Assembly: GCA_028023455.1 (NCBI GenBank)
Contig: JAQFVV010000014.1
Location: forward strand, 1,927,336 to 1,991,335
DNA length: 64,000 nucleotides
Origin: Epiperipatus broadwayi
Lineage: Eukaryota; Onychophora; Udeonychophora; Euonychophora; Peripatidae
Direction: 5' to 3'
In this document: piece by piece, positions 37,621-49,960 of the stretch
Numbering within the stretch: the stretch's first letter is position 1
Layout of the letters: the number at the start of each line of letters is the position of its first letter
Program-made: the position numbers and the translations under genes
Notes under the pieces: generated by a model
What the model was told of the DNA's origin: nothing
Database searches by the model: none
What the model saw: only the letters and a program-made list of their open reading frames with translations

Positions 37621-40600
37621 ATATTATAAGACCTTAAATTAAAAATATCTTATTTCATATTTTGTATATGCATTAATAGTTACGAGTATATAAGCAATAG
37701 TTTTTATTGTTAATAGTTATTTTTTTATTTAATTCATTTAGTTTGTGTTTGTTTATCAACTATTCCAAACATAATGCTTTTAATATCCAATATGCTAATG
37801 AAAAGCATTAAGTTTTCCAAAAGTAAAGTTTCCCGTTAGAAGATTTGGCCAGAGAGTTTCATTTATTTTATTTTATTGAAACTAAAAAATACAAAATATT
37901 TTTAGGAGAACTTGTACTTATGTTATAAATCATCATCATCGTTTGTTTAATGTTATATATTTGAATTGAATATTTATCATTCAACTTTCATCTAATATAA
38001 ATATTTGCTGTGAAACTAGATTTATGGCACACATTTAATATATCTTTGTATATATTTGATTCCTGGTTCAAACCCGTTTACCGTTGCATATTTCGCGTTA
38101 TGATATATATATATATATTTAGTCTCTCAAGTTGTACTTTTAAATTACTCATGACTGCGACTTTTATAAATCTCTTTTGGTGTAAATTACGATTACCTTC
38201 TTTAATAAAGCTTTCTTGTCACTTTTATTTTCTAATCATAATCGATTTAATAACATTTTCTCCACTATTCTTAGTCTACTCAAGATTTTCCTTTCCTCTC
38301 TCACTATCAAAAAGCCAATCATTATATAGTAGCCTCTAGGGGAAACAAAAAATAGCTTATGGAGTATTTAATTTAGGTTTGCTTTGTAATGATTTTCGTA
38401 TAGAAAAATCTTTATTTGAGACATAGTCTGATTTAGTGATGGTTGTGCTTGTCACATTCATAATAAAGTTTATAAATTTACTTACTAATTTATAAAAAGA
38501 TTAATATTTCCTCGTAAATTTAAAGTTTATTCTTTTAAAAAAATATAGTAGCCACTATCTTGTCATTTTATGTAAGAAGGTTATCTTATTTTCTTTTAAA
38601 AAATATTAAGCTTGAAATTAATATTACTAATAGAAATACAGAGAAATGAATTATCCTACATTAACAAATATTTTATTTATCTTTGCAATAAAAAATAATC
38701 TTTAAATATTTTTTTTTATTTATCTTTCGAAAAACTTCACCTCATCCTTTGTAATATATATATATATTATTTTGTAAAATTGTATTTGATTATTTCTTCA
38801 AACATTTCATATTTTTATTTGATAATCTGTAGGTTTTTTTTTTTATTATATATTTTCAAATAGCAGATTTTTTAAGAAATAGAAAAATTATTAAGTAGCA
38901 AATACAGAATGGATACACGATCTTAATATGTGATGAGACAGACAGAAACACTGGAAAAGATATCATGTTTGATTTTGAATGAATAAAAAAAAAAAAGAAA
39001 CTATCCAAGACTATCATGGCTAAATAATACCACATAATGTACAAAATTTACAATATTGGAAATATGCAGAAAAGTGAAAGAAAGAATGGCCTGGAAATGG
39101 TTCATCCACATTATTACTCATTATCAAAATGATCAGTCAAACTGATGATAATGATGAAATGCAAAATACTTTAGGCTAGATAAACACCTTTTTGTGTGTG
39201 AGGTGGGTGAAACACTGATTTATTATTTTATGATTCTTTGCTAAGGAAAATAATTAACATTTTAGCATCAAATTGAAAGTAAAGCTGAATACAAAACCTC
39301 TAGTCTAAGGAATAACTAATAAAAAATATTAATAAAGCTGAACACAAGTTTTATTGATTTAATTAAATTATGTTTTATATATATCTTATTTATTTTGCTT
39401 TTTTTAAAAGATAATTGATAAATAATTTTTGCTCATCACTGGAGCATCATTGACAGAAACATAAACCATCAAAGCAACCTTTCCTAATAAAAAATTTGAA
39501 TGATAAAGTCTTAAAACGAAATTTTCTAAAAGTACTATGTAGTTTAGTAAATGATAATGTAGCATCCTCAAAAGCAAAAATATTGCTATTCAAATTTGTT
39601 TGTTTCCTGGACTCAAATATCATCTGACTTTCTGAATGATAAACCATTGCTATTAATTATTGAATGAAGAATGATTTTTACTATTAGGTTTATTTCTTCT
39701 AAGTGCATAACTTAAATGTTTGAGATAAATAAAATATAAAAAAAAATTATAGTTAATAAGTGTTTTGATGGGGAAAATGGATACTTTGTATGGTGCCAAT
39801 ACTTCAAGTCTATAACCAAGTGACAACATTACTTATATCACATCACTTATTCATGATGTAGTAAACATTTAAGATTACAAATCTTTTATTGAATTGCAAA
39901 GCTTGTAGAATAAACTGTATGATTGCAATGAATATTTCAATACAATTAACATTTGAGACAATGTATCAAATCTAGGATTATTCTGTCTAATTTGAATGAT
40001 TAATCGACTGATTATATACAAACACATAAATGTGTAAGTTCTCATTAAATAATGATTAGTGCAAGGTTGATCAACATTTTACTGTAATGTACTAAATTTT
40101 TCATGCAAGAATTTAAGTGAGCTACACATCTTTTGCACTACTAGGCCATTTTTCAATAATATACAATATATTATAGACAGATAATATTTAACCTTTTTTC
40201 TTTTCATACTTTAAAATTGAAATATTACTTAATGAAACTTCTCAATCTATTTTATTTTCAACACTTTCAGTGTTTTGACTTCAGTTTGTAAATGAAAACT
40301 GCAGGATATTTTTTAAATTTGAATCGTATAATCATGATCTGATTTTTTTTTATCAGGTTCATGATGAAAATAATTTTCAAATGGAATAAAATAATAAAGT
40401 TTACTTAGAAAATGAAAATTGCTCTGAATTAGACCAATGATAACTTTGAATTTTGCAATTTCACTTATTGAATTTAAATTTTTTTCTGAGTATAAATGGG
40501 TTTTACTTTTTTCTTACCACCAAAATCAATTGCATCCATTGGCCTTTTCTTTAATACCATATATGGTTGCTGCATTTATAATCTTGTGATTTAATCTAGG

Positions 40601-41900
40601 CTGGATGAATCCAATAGATTTAAATACTTATCTCATATCTAACTTACTTAGCCTTCCAGTATTGCTAAATGTCTGTTATCAGTCTGAAAATAGGTATGTT
40701 AGATTAATGTAGATTGCTCATATTTTATGTGCTGACTATAAAGCAAAAAATACAATTATACGATGTTGCTTTTCCTACTATACCAGTGCTTAATCCATAT
40801 GTTTAAACACTCTATGTATATTCACCAACTTCTCAGTTTGTAGAAACTGACTTTTTAATAGGGCTTCTAAATAATTAGCATTTTTCAAAACTTTGAATTT
40901 GTACCTATTTTCTTTCAATAGTCATTTTCAGTCTTTCTATTTAAAATCAAAAGTTTGAAAATTAAAAAAAAAGAGAGATTCAACACCCTAAAATATTTTT
41001 ATCTCTTATGAACTCACAGTTAGTGAGTATATATTTTGGTGAAGTGGAAGATTATTGGAGCTCTATGGATTATGGCATTATTATCAAATCCAGAACACAA
41101 GCTGTTTATGAACTTTCAATTATTTATTAATTAGTAGTGTCTAGAAAACATGAATTACTCATCTAGATATACTCTTTCTAACTTTGATTGTATTGCTCAT
41201 TTTATAAGATTTCAGACTTACACAAATACTCTGTAATAAATTTAACATCAGATAATAGATATATCACATGAGAGAATTCTAAAACAAAAACAATATTTCA
41301 AGTGATTATGTCCAAATCAGAAAGATTATCTTTTTTTGTCAGCTAGTAAAAATCTTATATATCACCTAATTTGAACAATAATTTGCAAAAATGATACCAG
41401 CTCTGATGTAAATAAGTTGTTATTATCCTATTTAATACATACATATGCTCTTTACAGACTGAGAAAAGAGATGATGTCTTTTGTTAGTGGAAAAATCCCA
41501 ACTCAGGTGTTAACACTTGCACCAGCTCTCTCTTATCTGAAGTGTCTACTATCTGACATTAAATTTATGATTCACTTCATACTGAATTTCTATAGAGTTT
41601 CAACTTTTCTTTAGTATTTTTTCCAATGAGTATTCATAAGTTCTTTTTTTTTTATTGTCTTACTTGTAGTTGTTTTCACTTTTTTTTGTTTTATTTATAC
41701 AATTACAAAATAAATAAAAGTAATAATAAGAAAATATTAAATTAAAAAGTGATAAATGGATTTCTATTCCTTTTATATGTAATCAACAAGCTAAATTAAT
41801 TAATAAACTATATTGGTTTGTGTAGAATTTCTTTTTTCTCTTCAAATAATATAAATGGTATGATAAATAATTCTAAAACCAAGATTTCTAATTTAAATTA
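37621..41900. other. AT-rich stretch; B-box-like motif at 38065
   Basis: No supported genes. GGTTCAAACCC at 38065-38075 fits the Pol III B-box consensus but has no clear A box; it is followed by a short TA tract. The open frame at 38010-38339 has no motif. Confidence 0.5.
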
Positions 41901-41907
41901 AGTTCTG

Positions 41908-41943
41908 TTATATATATATATATATATATACATAACTATATAT

Positions 41944-41978
<35 letters not shown>
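41908..41978. repeat. Interrupted (TA)n microsatellite
   Basis: TA dinucleotide runs broken by 'cataactatatacaac' immediately upstream of the Penelope fragment. The poly-Y/I open frame across it is an artefact. Confidence 0.85.
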
Positions 41979-41982
<4 letters not shown>

Positions 41983-42003
41983 ATATGTAGTTTATGGAAT
42001 GAA

Positions 42004-42309
42004 ATATATAGGGGAATTAAAATGTACCTTACAAAAATGATATAATGATCATAAGATATTGTATAAACGTGTACAGAAAGAAAATGTATCTTCAGTAAAT
42101 ATGAATACTCCATCAATTATTTTTGATCATAATAGAACATGTAATTATGGTTTTAAATTTGATAATAGAGATGTGATAATTATTCAAATTGAAAGATGTA
42201 ATGAGAAATGAAAAATTAAGGAGGCAATGTTAATATCTAGGAATAGATAAGATTTAATGAATAGACAATCAGCTAATATAAAAACAACAGAATTGAGGGA
42301 AATTTGAAT
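42004..42309 (+). mobile_element. Penelope-like element, GIY-YIG domain fragment
   Basis: One frame with three internal stops reads KYIGELKCTLQK, then KENVSSVNMNTPSIIFDH, then CNYGFKFDN, then KIKEAMLISRNR. This is the order expected for the GIY-YIG endonuclease end of Penelope-like retroelements (YIGET..LK.R..EH, S.V..H....NH.FDF, R...EA..I). At least two of the stops sit where Arg is usual. A hammerhead-like tail (42364-42394) follows, as expected for a 3' end. The upstream RT domain is absent, replaced by the TA repeat. Confidence 0.65.
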
Positions 42310-42363
42310 GGATTGAATGATGGGTCATATAAGTTTTTATTTTGTGTAGATTTGTATTAATGG

Positions 42364-42394
42364 TTGATAAAGATTGTCAGTGGTACAATCGAAA
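42364..42394 (+). ncRNA. Hammerhead-like fold in Penelope tail
   Basis: TTGATAAAG (42364) leads into a perfect 6-bp stem GATTGT/ACAATC (42372-42377 with 42385-42390, loop CAGTGGT), then GAAA (42391-42394). Penelope-like elements are known to carry hammerhead ribozymes. Here the first box differs from CTGATGA, so it is likely degenerate. It follows the GIY-YIG fragment by about 55 bp, in the correct order. Confidence 0.5.
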
Positions 42395-42859
42395 GTACTT
42401 CCAGTAAAGAATATATTGTTTAAAATTTGAGTACTGTGTTAAATAAATTTGTTTGAATTATTATTATATATATTATCTATTTTATGCAGCAATACTATAG
42501 AATGATATGGCTGATAGTTGAGTACAATTGTTTTGTATTAATAATGTTTTAAGCTACATGATAGCATTTCTCAACTACTCCACATATTATATTGAAAAAA
42601 TTATAAGATCACTGTTCATTGACAGCAGCTTGATTGCTTTTAATAATAATTTTTATATTAACATATTGAGGATGGGAAAAATCTATTATGATCTAATTTT
42701 TTCAAATCAATTTACTTCTTAATAAACATCACATGATCACCAATACGTATAGTGAGTTTTGCCAGTTTTAATAACAATTTACTTGTTCTAATAAATTTAT
42801 TTATTTGTTTATATTTTCACTCATTTAAAATAGATTGATTTTATTTTACACTTTTACTT

Positions 42860-44590
42860 AGCAGGAGATTCATAAATTGTCCAAAACATGGAGGAGTGGC
42901 TTTGAGGATTGGATTAATTGTGGTCATAATATACATCTTTGCTCTGATATAGGATACACATGATTGAGACATATTAGATTAAGACCAGCTTTGCAATTAG
43001 GAAACAAGTGCTTGTTATTGATAGATGATGTGACATTGAACCCCAGATGTAAGATTTTTTTGTGGATATATTTTTCACAGTAATTTTAAAAAGATGTCAC
43101 TATGGAATATAGTAAGCAGGTATAGCACCCAGAATAGCACTCACCATACGAACTTTTATTATGGGGTAAAGCAATTTTGGGCAGAATGCATTTATATTTG
43201 TGTTTAACTTGTTTATGACTACATGATGATGGCTTAATTCTATTTTAGATAAATTAATTAAAATTCAAAGAAAATATGAGCATGAATTTGTGAAGAATAA
43301 AAGTAGATTGTGACCTGACTTACAAACTTGTAATGTAGATCCTGTTAGAGTTTCAAATTTGTTCAGAATATGAAGAATGAAAGAAATATTTTGCAGGTTT
43401 CTGAAGACTCAGAACATCATCAACAAAAGATATATTAACAGTTGTACCAAGATGAGGAAGAAAGAGGCCATCTGTACACTGCTCAATCTCTTTGATTATG
43501 GGATCTATATATATTGTTAGTGAAGTAAGTTGTGAGTCTTGTGGAATACCTTGGCTTGTTTAAAAAGAGAAGTGCATGTAATTTTTTAGTTTGATAAATC
43601 TGTTAAGTAAGATAAAATTTTATGGTAGTAATTAGATATGTATGGTTTGGTAGAAGATTGCTTAGTGTGTTAAATAAATATTCCCAGTTTGCCAGTTTAA
43701 AAACAGCCTTAAAGTCAACCTGGCATGCAGCATGATTTGTTAATTTATTTTGCTTTGCATTTAATATTGACTCTTGTACTAATAGAATAACTTGAGTTAC
43801 ATGGTGGGTTTTTACTGCATAATGTGATGAGGAAAGATTAGGCAGGATAAGGTTATTTAGTTGTTTAAGAATAATTCTTGCAAACATTTTTTGATCAATA
43901 TCCTCTAATGTGATGAGACACAAGTCATTTACTTATAGATATAGGACTTTTGAATTTTTTCTAAGGCAAAAAATTATGTTAGTAGATAGGTTGTGTATAT
44001 AATATTCATGTGAACAAAGTTAATTATAATACTTATGTAGAATGGGAGAGATAATATAATTTAGATGCTTATTAATATTAATTTGAATAAGATCATCTGC
44101 TAGTGAGGTGTGTAAATGTAAGTACACAATTTCATCAAGAATTTGTTGCTTTGAGCTGTAATAATTTTGAGGATGATGAATGTTACAGTTAGTAGAGGTT
44201 AGATGATAATCAACTGTTTTTAGAGTATTTTTTAAATGATTAAGAACTTCAATATTAATGTTGATACCTGACATGAGTGTATATTTTTTCAACAAAATTG
44301 TAACAGATATAAGTGTGGGTTGATTTTGTGTAATTTACTGTAGCTTTTGTTAATGTTGAAAGATTAATGATTACTTTTCTAAGTCTAAATATTATGGTTA
44401 AAGAGCAATTAGATGTTTAGCTTATGAATAAAGAGGTTTGTATCAGTGAATTGTGTTATATTTTGAAGAGTTGAATTGATATCAACAATATGTTGTTTTA
44501 TAAGATTATTTTTATTTCCATTGAATGCAGTGCAATGATATCTTTTATAAAAGATATAAATTCAAATTTTATTATGAACATATTTGCCAC
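42860..44590 (-). mobile_element. L1/Tx1-like LINE reverse transcriptase remnant
   Basis: Minus-strand frames give successive RT blocks. A pre-RT open frame lies at 44020-44295. At 43603-43923 the reading is CLITLEDIDQKMFARIILKQ, then LPNLSSSHYAVK, then QVDFKAVFKLANWEYLFNTL, matching 'RPISL...KI.AKIL..RL', 'A..IDF.KAFD...W..L...L'. Then QGIPQDSQLTSLTIYIDPII lies at about 43490-43560. FVDDVLSL lies at about 43405-43430 (the catalytic YADD box is FVDD, 43418-43429). The style resembles the L1/Tx1 group. Stops and at least one frame change separate the blocks. Coding traces fade below about 43300. Confidence 0.7.
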
Positions 44591-44656
44591 AGATCCATTT
44601 TAAGTATTTTCTATACTTAAATTATTTAATTTACTAGTAATGTATGTATATTAGAA

Positions 44657-44830
44657 GTGATTTGAACTCCAACTTTCAATCTCCTTACAGCTATCTACTC
44701 CTTTTACAACTGATACACATGACCGCACACATGTGAAAAAGATAAATGAGTATGGTCACATGTATTGGTTGTATAAAATGGAGTGCATAGCTGTAGGGAG
44801 CTTGAAAGTTGGAGTTCTAATCCCTTCTAA
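44657..44830. repeat. tRNA-like foldback repeat
   Basis: The left part (agaagtgatttgaactccaa, from 44656) and right part (gttggagttctaatcccttc, ending about 44827) are inverted copies. On the plus strand the right arm carries a B-box-like GAGTTCTAATCCC (44812-44824). The core includes 'cacacatgtgaaaaagataaa', the same core seen in the 4711-5584 palindrome. A (TA)n run follows at about 44873-44888. The 77-codon open frame here is an artefact. Confidence 0.6.
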
Positions 44831-45329
44831 TTACATTAAGTTTAATATAGACAATATATTTGCATTTAAATATTATATATATATATATGATAAACAAAAA
44901 TGCAAGTTAAAATATAACGCCATCTGTGGATATATATATATATATTGTAACAGGTGTGTTATATAGCACACAATAATAATATTTGTATACAAATATGTAT
45001 ATAAAGTTGAAAAGAAAAGTAGAAATAAACCAAAATTTTGTAGATATTTTCTTCATTTCTCTGGAATAAAAAACATAGTAAAAGATTAAATAATTTTGAA
45101 TTTAAAATAAAATTTTATTATAAATTAAACATTTAAACAGGTCTAAGTAAATATTAATATTTTATTCTGTTTCTGAAATTAAAAACAAGCATGTTAACGT
45201 GATAATTGTAAAATTTCTAATTTTGAAATTTTTTACTTAATGCTTGTATACATTTTATTATCTGTTATTAAAAATCTTTGTAGATTATACTTTGATAAAA
45301 CTTCAATCTTGATTTCAAAATTAGATTTT

Positions 45330-45800
45330 AATTAAAAGTGATTTAAAAAGTTCAAGATAGGAAAGAAATATTTTTTAATTGACGTATTTTCATCACCCAG
45401 CTGACTATATAAAAAGTTGATAAAAAGATTAGTTTTACTTTGGCTTGTAATTTTTTTGAGGAGCAGTTTATAGCAATTAGCTGGATAGAAGAGTTGTCTA
45501 GCAGAATTCTTCAGATCAAGACAAAGAGAGAGCTCCCATGAAGATCTAAAGGAAGACAATGGAGTTTGATTCATGAAGCCAGGCCCAGCTTTCTATATTC
45601 ATTAGCCTTCTGGCCCGAAGTCTGTCAAATCCTAGACAAAAGGGAACCAATAGAATGCCAATAATACCTTTCATGATGATGATCATCCTGGACTATATCT
45701 ATCTTATCAGGAAAAAGCTCATTGAAGAATTCGTTTATATGTATGCTGTTTCAGCTATATGCAGAGAAGCACAAATAATCATATATGGTAAGTAGCATTA
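45330..45800. other. GC-richer block with two small unrecognised open frames
   Basis: An 80-codon minus-strand frame (45332-45574) and a 46-codon plus-strand frame (45655-45795) lie in a block with more balanced composition than its flanks. The plus frame contains IRKKLIEEFVYMYAVSAICR and ends at a GGTAAGTAG, which is also a good splice-donor sequence. It could be a fragment of a LINE RT or an exon; I do not recognise either protein. Confidence 0.25.
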
Positions 45801-45833
45801 TATATAATGAGAACACAATTTTAAATAATTTTT

Positions 45834-46041
45834 TTATAATAAATTTAATCAGCCATTCAAGCTATTGTGCGCTTTTTATGAGTGTTAAATAATAAATGAG
45901 TACTTCCACTTCCAACACAAGATATAGTATTTAGGAAAGAATAAAATGAATCCTTGTGTTGGAAGTGGAAGTACTCATTTATTATTTAACACTTGTAAAA
46001 TGCACACAATAGCTTGAATGGCTGATTAAATTTATTACAAT
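45834..46041. mobile_element. Foldback element, about 200 bp
   Basis: Arms 45839-45921 and 45953-46036 are near-perfect inverted copies (for example tccacttccaacacaag against cttgtgttggaagtgga) around a 31-nt spacer. The match extends a few bases further out with one mismatch. It is a MITE-like foldback without coding potential. The few differences suggest it is young or maintained by conversion. Confidence 0.75.
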
Positions 46042-46352
46042 TAGAAACAGCACTAAAAATAAATGTTTATAATTTCTTTATTAAAAATGGCATTTCAAAA
46101 TCATATTTAAAGATGTTATAAGTAAAAGCGACCTGTGATAATGATAAATATATAGAGAGAGAAAATTATATTATCTTAAATTGTTTGTTGAAGGAAAAAA
46201 GAGAAACATTTAATATCTAAATTTAAGGATAGTTATGATCAATCAACAATAATTCTAACAAGACTTTTTTTAAAAAAAAAGAGGAGGGAAAAGCCTTTAT
46301 TATTAAAGCAGTAAAATTTATGTGTATTCAAAATAGAATTAATTATGAAAGA

Positions 46353-46442
46353 TGTGTCTTGCATTGGTGGTCGAGAGGTCAGCGCAACTGCCTTGCACTT
46401 GCAGGCAGTTACCCGGATTGCAGATTCGTGTCTTGGACGATG
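46353..46442 (+). pseudogene. tRNA-like or SINE relic
   Basis: TGGTGGTCGAGAGGTCAGCG resembles a Pol III A box. It is followed by a perfect 7-bp stem AACTGCC/GGCAGTT around a short loop, and then by 'attgcagattcgtgtc', a damaged B-box position. The layout is that of a tRNA with anticodon arm, but the T-loop is not intact and the acceptor stem does not close. Most likely a tRNA-derived SINE or pseudogene. It directly precedes the tandem array at 46493. Confidence 0.4.
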
Positions 46443-46492
46443 CTATGACACTTTTAAAAAAATTATGAAAGATATTGATAATTGTATTATTT

Positions 46493-47170
46493 TGACAAAT
46501 TCAAATATGTTCAGAAATTATTATGGCACGTCTAGGTGTATATATCAATATGGTCAAATAGATATTTATATATAAATTTTAATCATTTATTTTATAACAA
46601 TTCAAATATTTTAAAAAATTAATATATTGCATGTTTGTGCCATTACATATATGTTTAAATAAACCTAGCATAAGGTGTTTATATTATTAAAATATAACTT
46701 AAAAATTTTGATCATATATTTTTATTTTATGTCAAGTCAAATATGTTCAGAATTTATTGTCACATATCTGTGTGTGTATATGTATATCAATGAGTGTCAA
46801 GTAAACATGTGTAAAATTTAATCTTTTTTTTTAATTTTATTAAATGTCAACTGAAATATATTAATTATATATTATAAAACATACATTTGTGCATTTATAT
46901 ATGTGTTTTATGTAAACCTAGCATGAGATATTTCTATCATTTAACTTAAAATGGTAATCATTTATTGTATTTTATATGACAATTGAAATATAAATCAATT
47001 GTACTGCACATCTATGTGCAAATTACAATGCATATCAGGTAGATACTAATATTTAAATTTTATTATTTTATGACAATTCAAACATGTTCAGGAATTATTA
47101 AGCAATGTGTCTGTGTTCTGACTGGGTTGTAAATAAACTATATATAAACCACAATATAATAACTTGAATT
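46493..47170. repeat. Degenerate dimeric tandem array
   Basis: Six units begin with variants of 'tgacaattcaaatatgttca', at about 46493, 46594, 46731, 46843, 46977 and 47071. Spacings alternate roughly 101, 137, 112, 134, 94. Odd units share 'cagaaattatt...gtatatatcaatatggtcaa'. The second and fourth units share 'taaacctagca' with 'tttgtgccattacatat'-like sequence. This gives a two-monomer higher-order period of about 240 bp. Units are strongly diverged. It may be an old satellite or minisatellite. Confidence 0.55.
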
Positions 47171-48095
47171 TTGTATATTAATCATGTAAATCACAATGTG
47201 ATAAATTTTTTAATTATATATTAATCAAAATCAGAAGGCTTAAGTTATATGTGTATACCCTTATTCTGCTGACCTTAATATCATTTTCTTGTTGTTAATA
47301 AACTTGTTATTCAATTGTTAAAATTATTCTAGTGAACTTGATTGTAAGTTTAGAATATTGTATGTTGCATCAACTCTTGATCATAGTAACAGTTATAGTG
47401 GTTATGTTCTCTGAGATAGATTCATGCATAATGGTTTGATTATATGGAAGGGAATGTATATTAGTATTTATGGGCATCCAGTGATGATGATGATGATTTC
47501 CCCATCAATAATTAGCATTACCATTTTGGTTTATGCAAAAAGAATATTCTTTCAAGCCCATGCACTACACTTTATTTTATTTAATGCATTAAAAATTAAG
47601 TTTATAGTGGCTAGTATATTAATGGACTAAGTGACCAAAGCATTGATGATGATCAACATGCTATAATATTCCAGCATTATGATTTTTATGGTTGTTTATT
47701 CCAATGGATTAATGTTTAAATAATTACCCCAAGCTGGCAAAGGCTCAATAGTTATCGTGGTTTATAGTAGACCCATTTCAAATCCAGTCACAAGATTGAC
47801 TGTTGATTTATTTTATTATTAATCACTCATAATGAATGAATATTACTTTCATTTATTTATAATGCTGATGAATTTATAGATAATCATAGTTACTCTAAGG
47901 GGTTAACTGGGCTGATCTCTCAGAGAGTTATCAAGATCTCATGCTATTTTTAACATAAAATTTCTTATATATTTTGTGATATTAAACATTTCTTTAATAT
48001 CATTCTTTAAACATAACTTTAATATTACTTATATATCCTTTGATATTAAAAATTATACTTATATATTTGTTAATACTTTTTATTGTTTCATTATT
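47171..48095. other. AT-rich stretch, nothing recognised
   Basis: No transposon ends or motifs seen. A short (GAT)n run occurs near 47483. The open frame at 47424-47630 has no family motif. Confidence 0.5.
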
Positions 48096-48149
48096 TGAAA
48101 TACTTATATTTTGGGAGAAATGTTCCATCACTCCAGATATGACCTCCCC

Positions 48150-48310
48150 CCCATTTCCCCATCCCATTATCCACTCCATCTTATACAACCGATGCACATG
48201 ATCACATGTGGAAAAAATAAGTTAGTGTGGTCACATGTATTAGATGTATAAAATGGATTGCATATCTGTAGGGAGCTTGAAAGTCTGGGTGTAAATCTCT
48301 TCTAATTACA
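48150..48310. repeat. tRNA-like foldback repeat, decayed copy
   Basis: Homologous to 44657-44830: shared phrases include 'ggtcacatgtatt', 'gtataaaatgga' and 'ctgtagggagcttgaaagt', followed by the same trailer (tctaattacatta) and a (TA)n run. The left arm (ccactccatcttatacaacc, 48170-48189) is a partial inverted copy of the right. The B-box position is mutated. Confidence 0.6.
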
Positions 48311-48370
48311 TTAACTTCAGTTTTAGACAATATATTTGTATTTAAATATTATATATATATATATTTAAAA

Positions 48371-49084
48371 ATAGTCTTAATTGAACTTATTCTAATTAAT
48401 TGTTTGAGATCTTTATATTTTTATCTAATATGTATTTTTCATTAGCTTTATTTATTGATTCACCTTTATTAATGTTTGTACACATAATATTTGCAAAACA
48501 TATATTCTTATGGAAATTAGTGTTAATAAATATTTTAATTTATTTAAAAACTGGCAACTATTTTTTATTTATTTAGGTGTTATTATTTTGCAAGATGCAT
48601 TTACTAAAAATATAATTGTATAACAATTTTGATCATTTTCAAAATATAAAGTTATATTCTTTATAATTATCCTTAGTGGTATATTTTGTTTATGAATTTT
48701 TGGTATTATTTTAGGGTAATATTTTTTCATTTATCAATATTGTTTTTGTATTCAATTGTATTATATAAAAAAATGTTCTTTATCATGTTATTATAACTAT
48801 ATTTTTGTACTTTTATAAATTCTATTTTTTTTATTTAATAATTTCAACATTTTTTTATTAAATATGTTATAATTTTGTAGATCATAATTGCATTTTGTCT
48901 GAATTAATAAATATTTGGTTTTTTTTCTTTTTTGTATTTTTTATTAATATATAGAAATGTTGGCATTTAAAAAATTTTTATTAGCTACCCCATTCTTGTT
49001 TTTAACAGAGTTATTATTATTATTAGTGCATTTTGTTTTTTTTTTCATCATCCTGTCTATTTCTTCACTCTATATATACCTGAA
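48371..49084. other. AT-rich stretch
   Basis: Very AT-rich sequence with poly-T runs and no supported feature. Confidence 0.5.
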
Positions 49085-49790
49085 GAGATCCCCCTGCAAC
49101 ATTCTGCCAAATGTCATTATTGAAAGAAGTCATTGGGTGGCTTAATAAATATTTTTTTAAGTATGACTCATTAATTTGACAACATTTATAATGGCTGAAA
49201 AATTGGAGCAATGTCTGCTATCTTTTATGGAAAATGACAGGGGAATAGTTATAATGTTTCAAATAGATTACAAACAATCAGCTCAAGGGAAAGCAAAGAT
49301 TTACCAATGGTTTAATAGTAGTGTCAAATTGATTGTGTTTCAAAAAGTGTGGCAAGCAAAATCCAATATCAAAACTATACTGTTTTTTTATCCTAATGGT
49401 ATTATATTGTTCACTCAGAATTTATTTCTAATCAGGCATTTAAAACTTTCAAGTTCTGAAACTTTTGTGTGTTGCAGTTCAATGTAAATGTCCCATTTTG
49501 AGAAAAAATGTGAGTGCAAGGTTCATCATGGCATTCATCAGTGCATAAAGCCTTGAGTGTGAAACAATTTTTAATTAAATTCATCATGACTCACCTTACT
49601 TACTCTAAATACAATTTATTTTCTTGAGTGAAAAAATGATTCTATTTTTTTTTTTCTGGATTTAGAAGTGGTAAACAAAAAATGACACAAGTGTTAAAAG
49701 GCAACACGTTGCAAGGGTATTGCTTCAAAAAGTGAAAACCACATCATTGTAACATCTAAAACTAAAGCCACATTTTCCCAAAATTACAGT
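49085..49790 (+). mobile_element. Mariner-like remnant, copy 3
   Basis: The 5' end tctgccaaatgtcattattg matches copy 1 (from about 22375). The frame starting at 49191 reads MAEKLEQCLLSF, then VIMFQIDYKQSAQGKAKIYQ and WFNSSVK. This aligns with the N-terminal helix-turn-helix pattern of mariner-type transposases (ML..AY...A..K.QV..WF). This is the best-preserved N-terminus of the three copies. The C-terminal part (about 49670-49740) is frameshifted and lacks the clean FQ..F..W signature. No DDE core is visible. Confidence 0.65.
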
Positions 49791-49960
49791 TATTCCTCCT
49801 CCCCCCGTATGTGTATATATATAATTATTGAATATTGCATTGTATCAGTCCATTTACCTTATTTTGAAATTGTTCATATCTCATGTGGAAATACAGGTGT
49901 TTTAAAATATAATGATTGTATTGATTGATTGAGCGATATTGATTTATATATATATATATA

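Noticed and set aside
38010-38339. 109-codon open frame
   Set aside because: Hydrophobic, low-information sequence with no motif or homologue that I recognise; the B-box-like motif inside suggests an old repeat.
46353-46442. A functional tRNA gene
   Set aside because: The acceptor stem does not close and the T-loop is damaged, so it is listed only as a tRNA-like relic.
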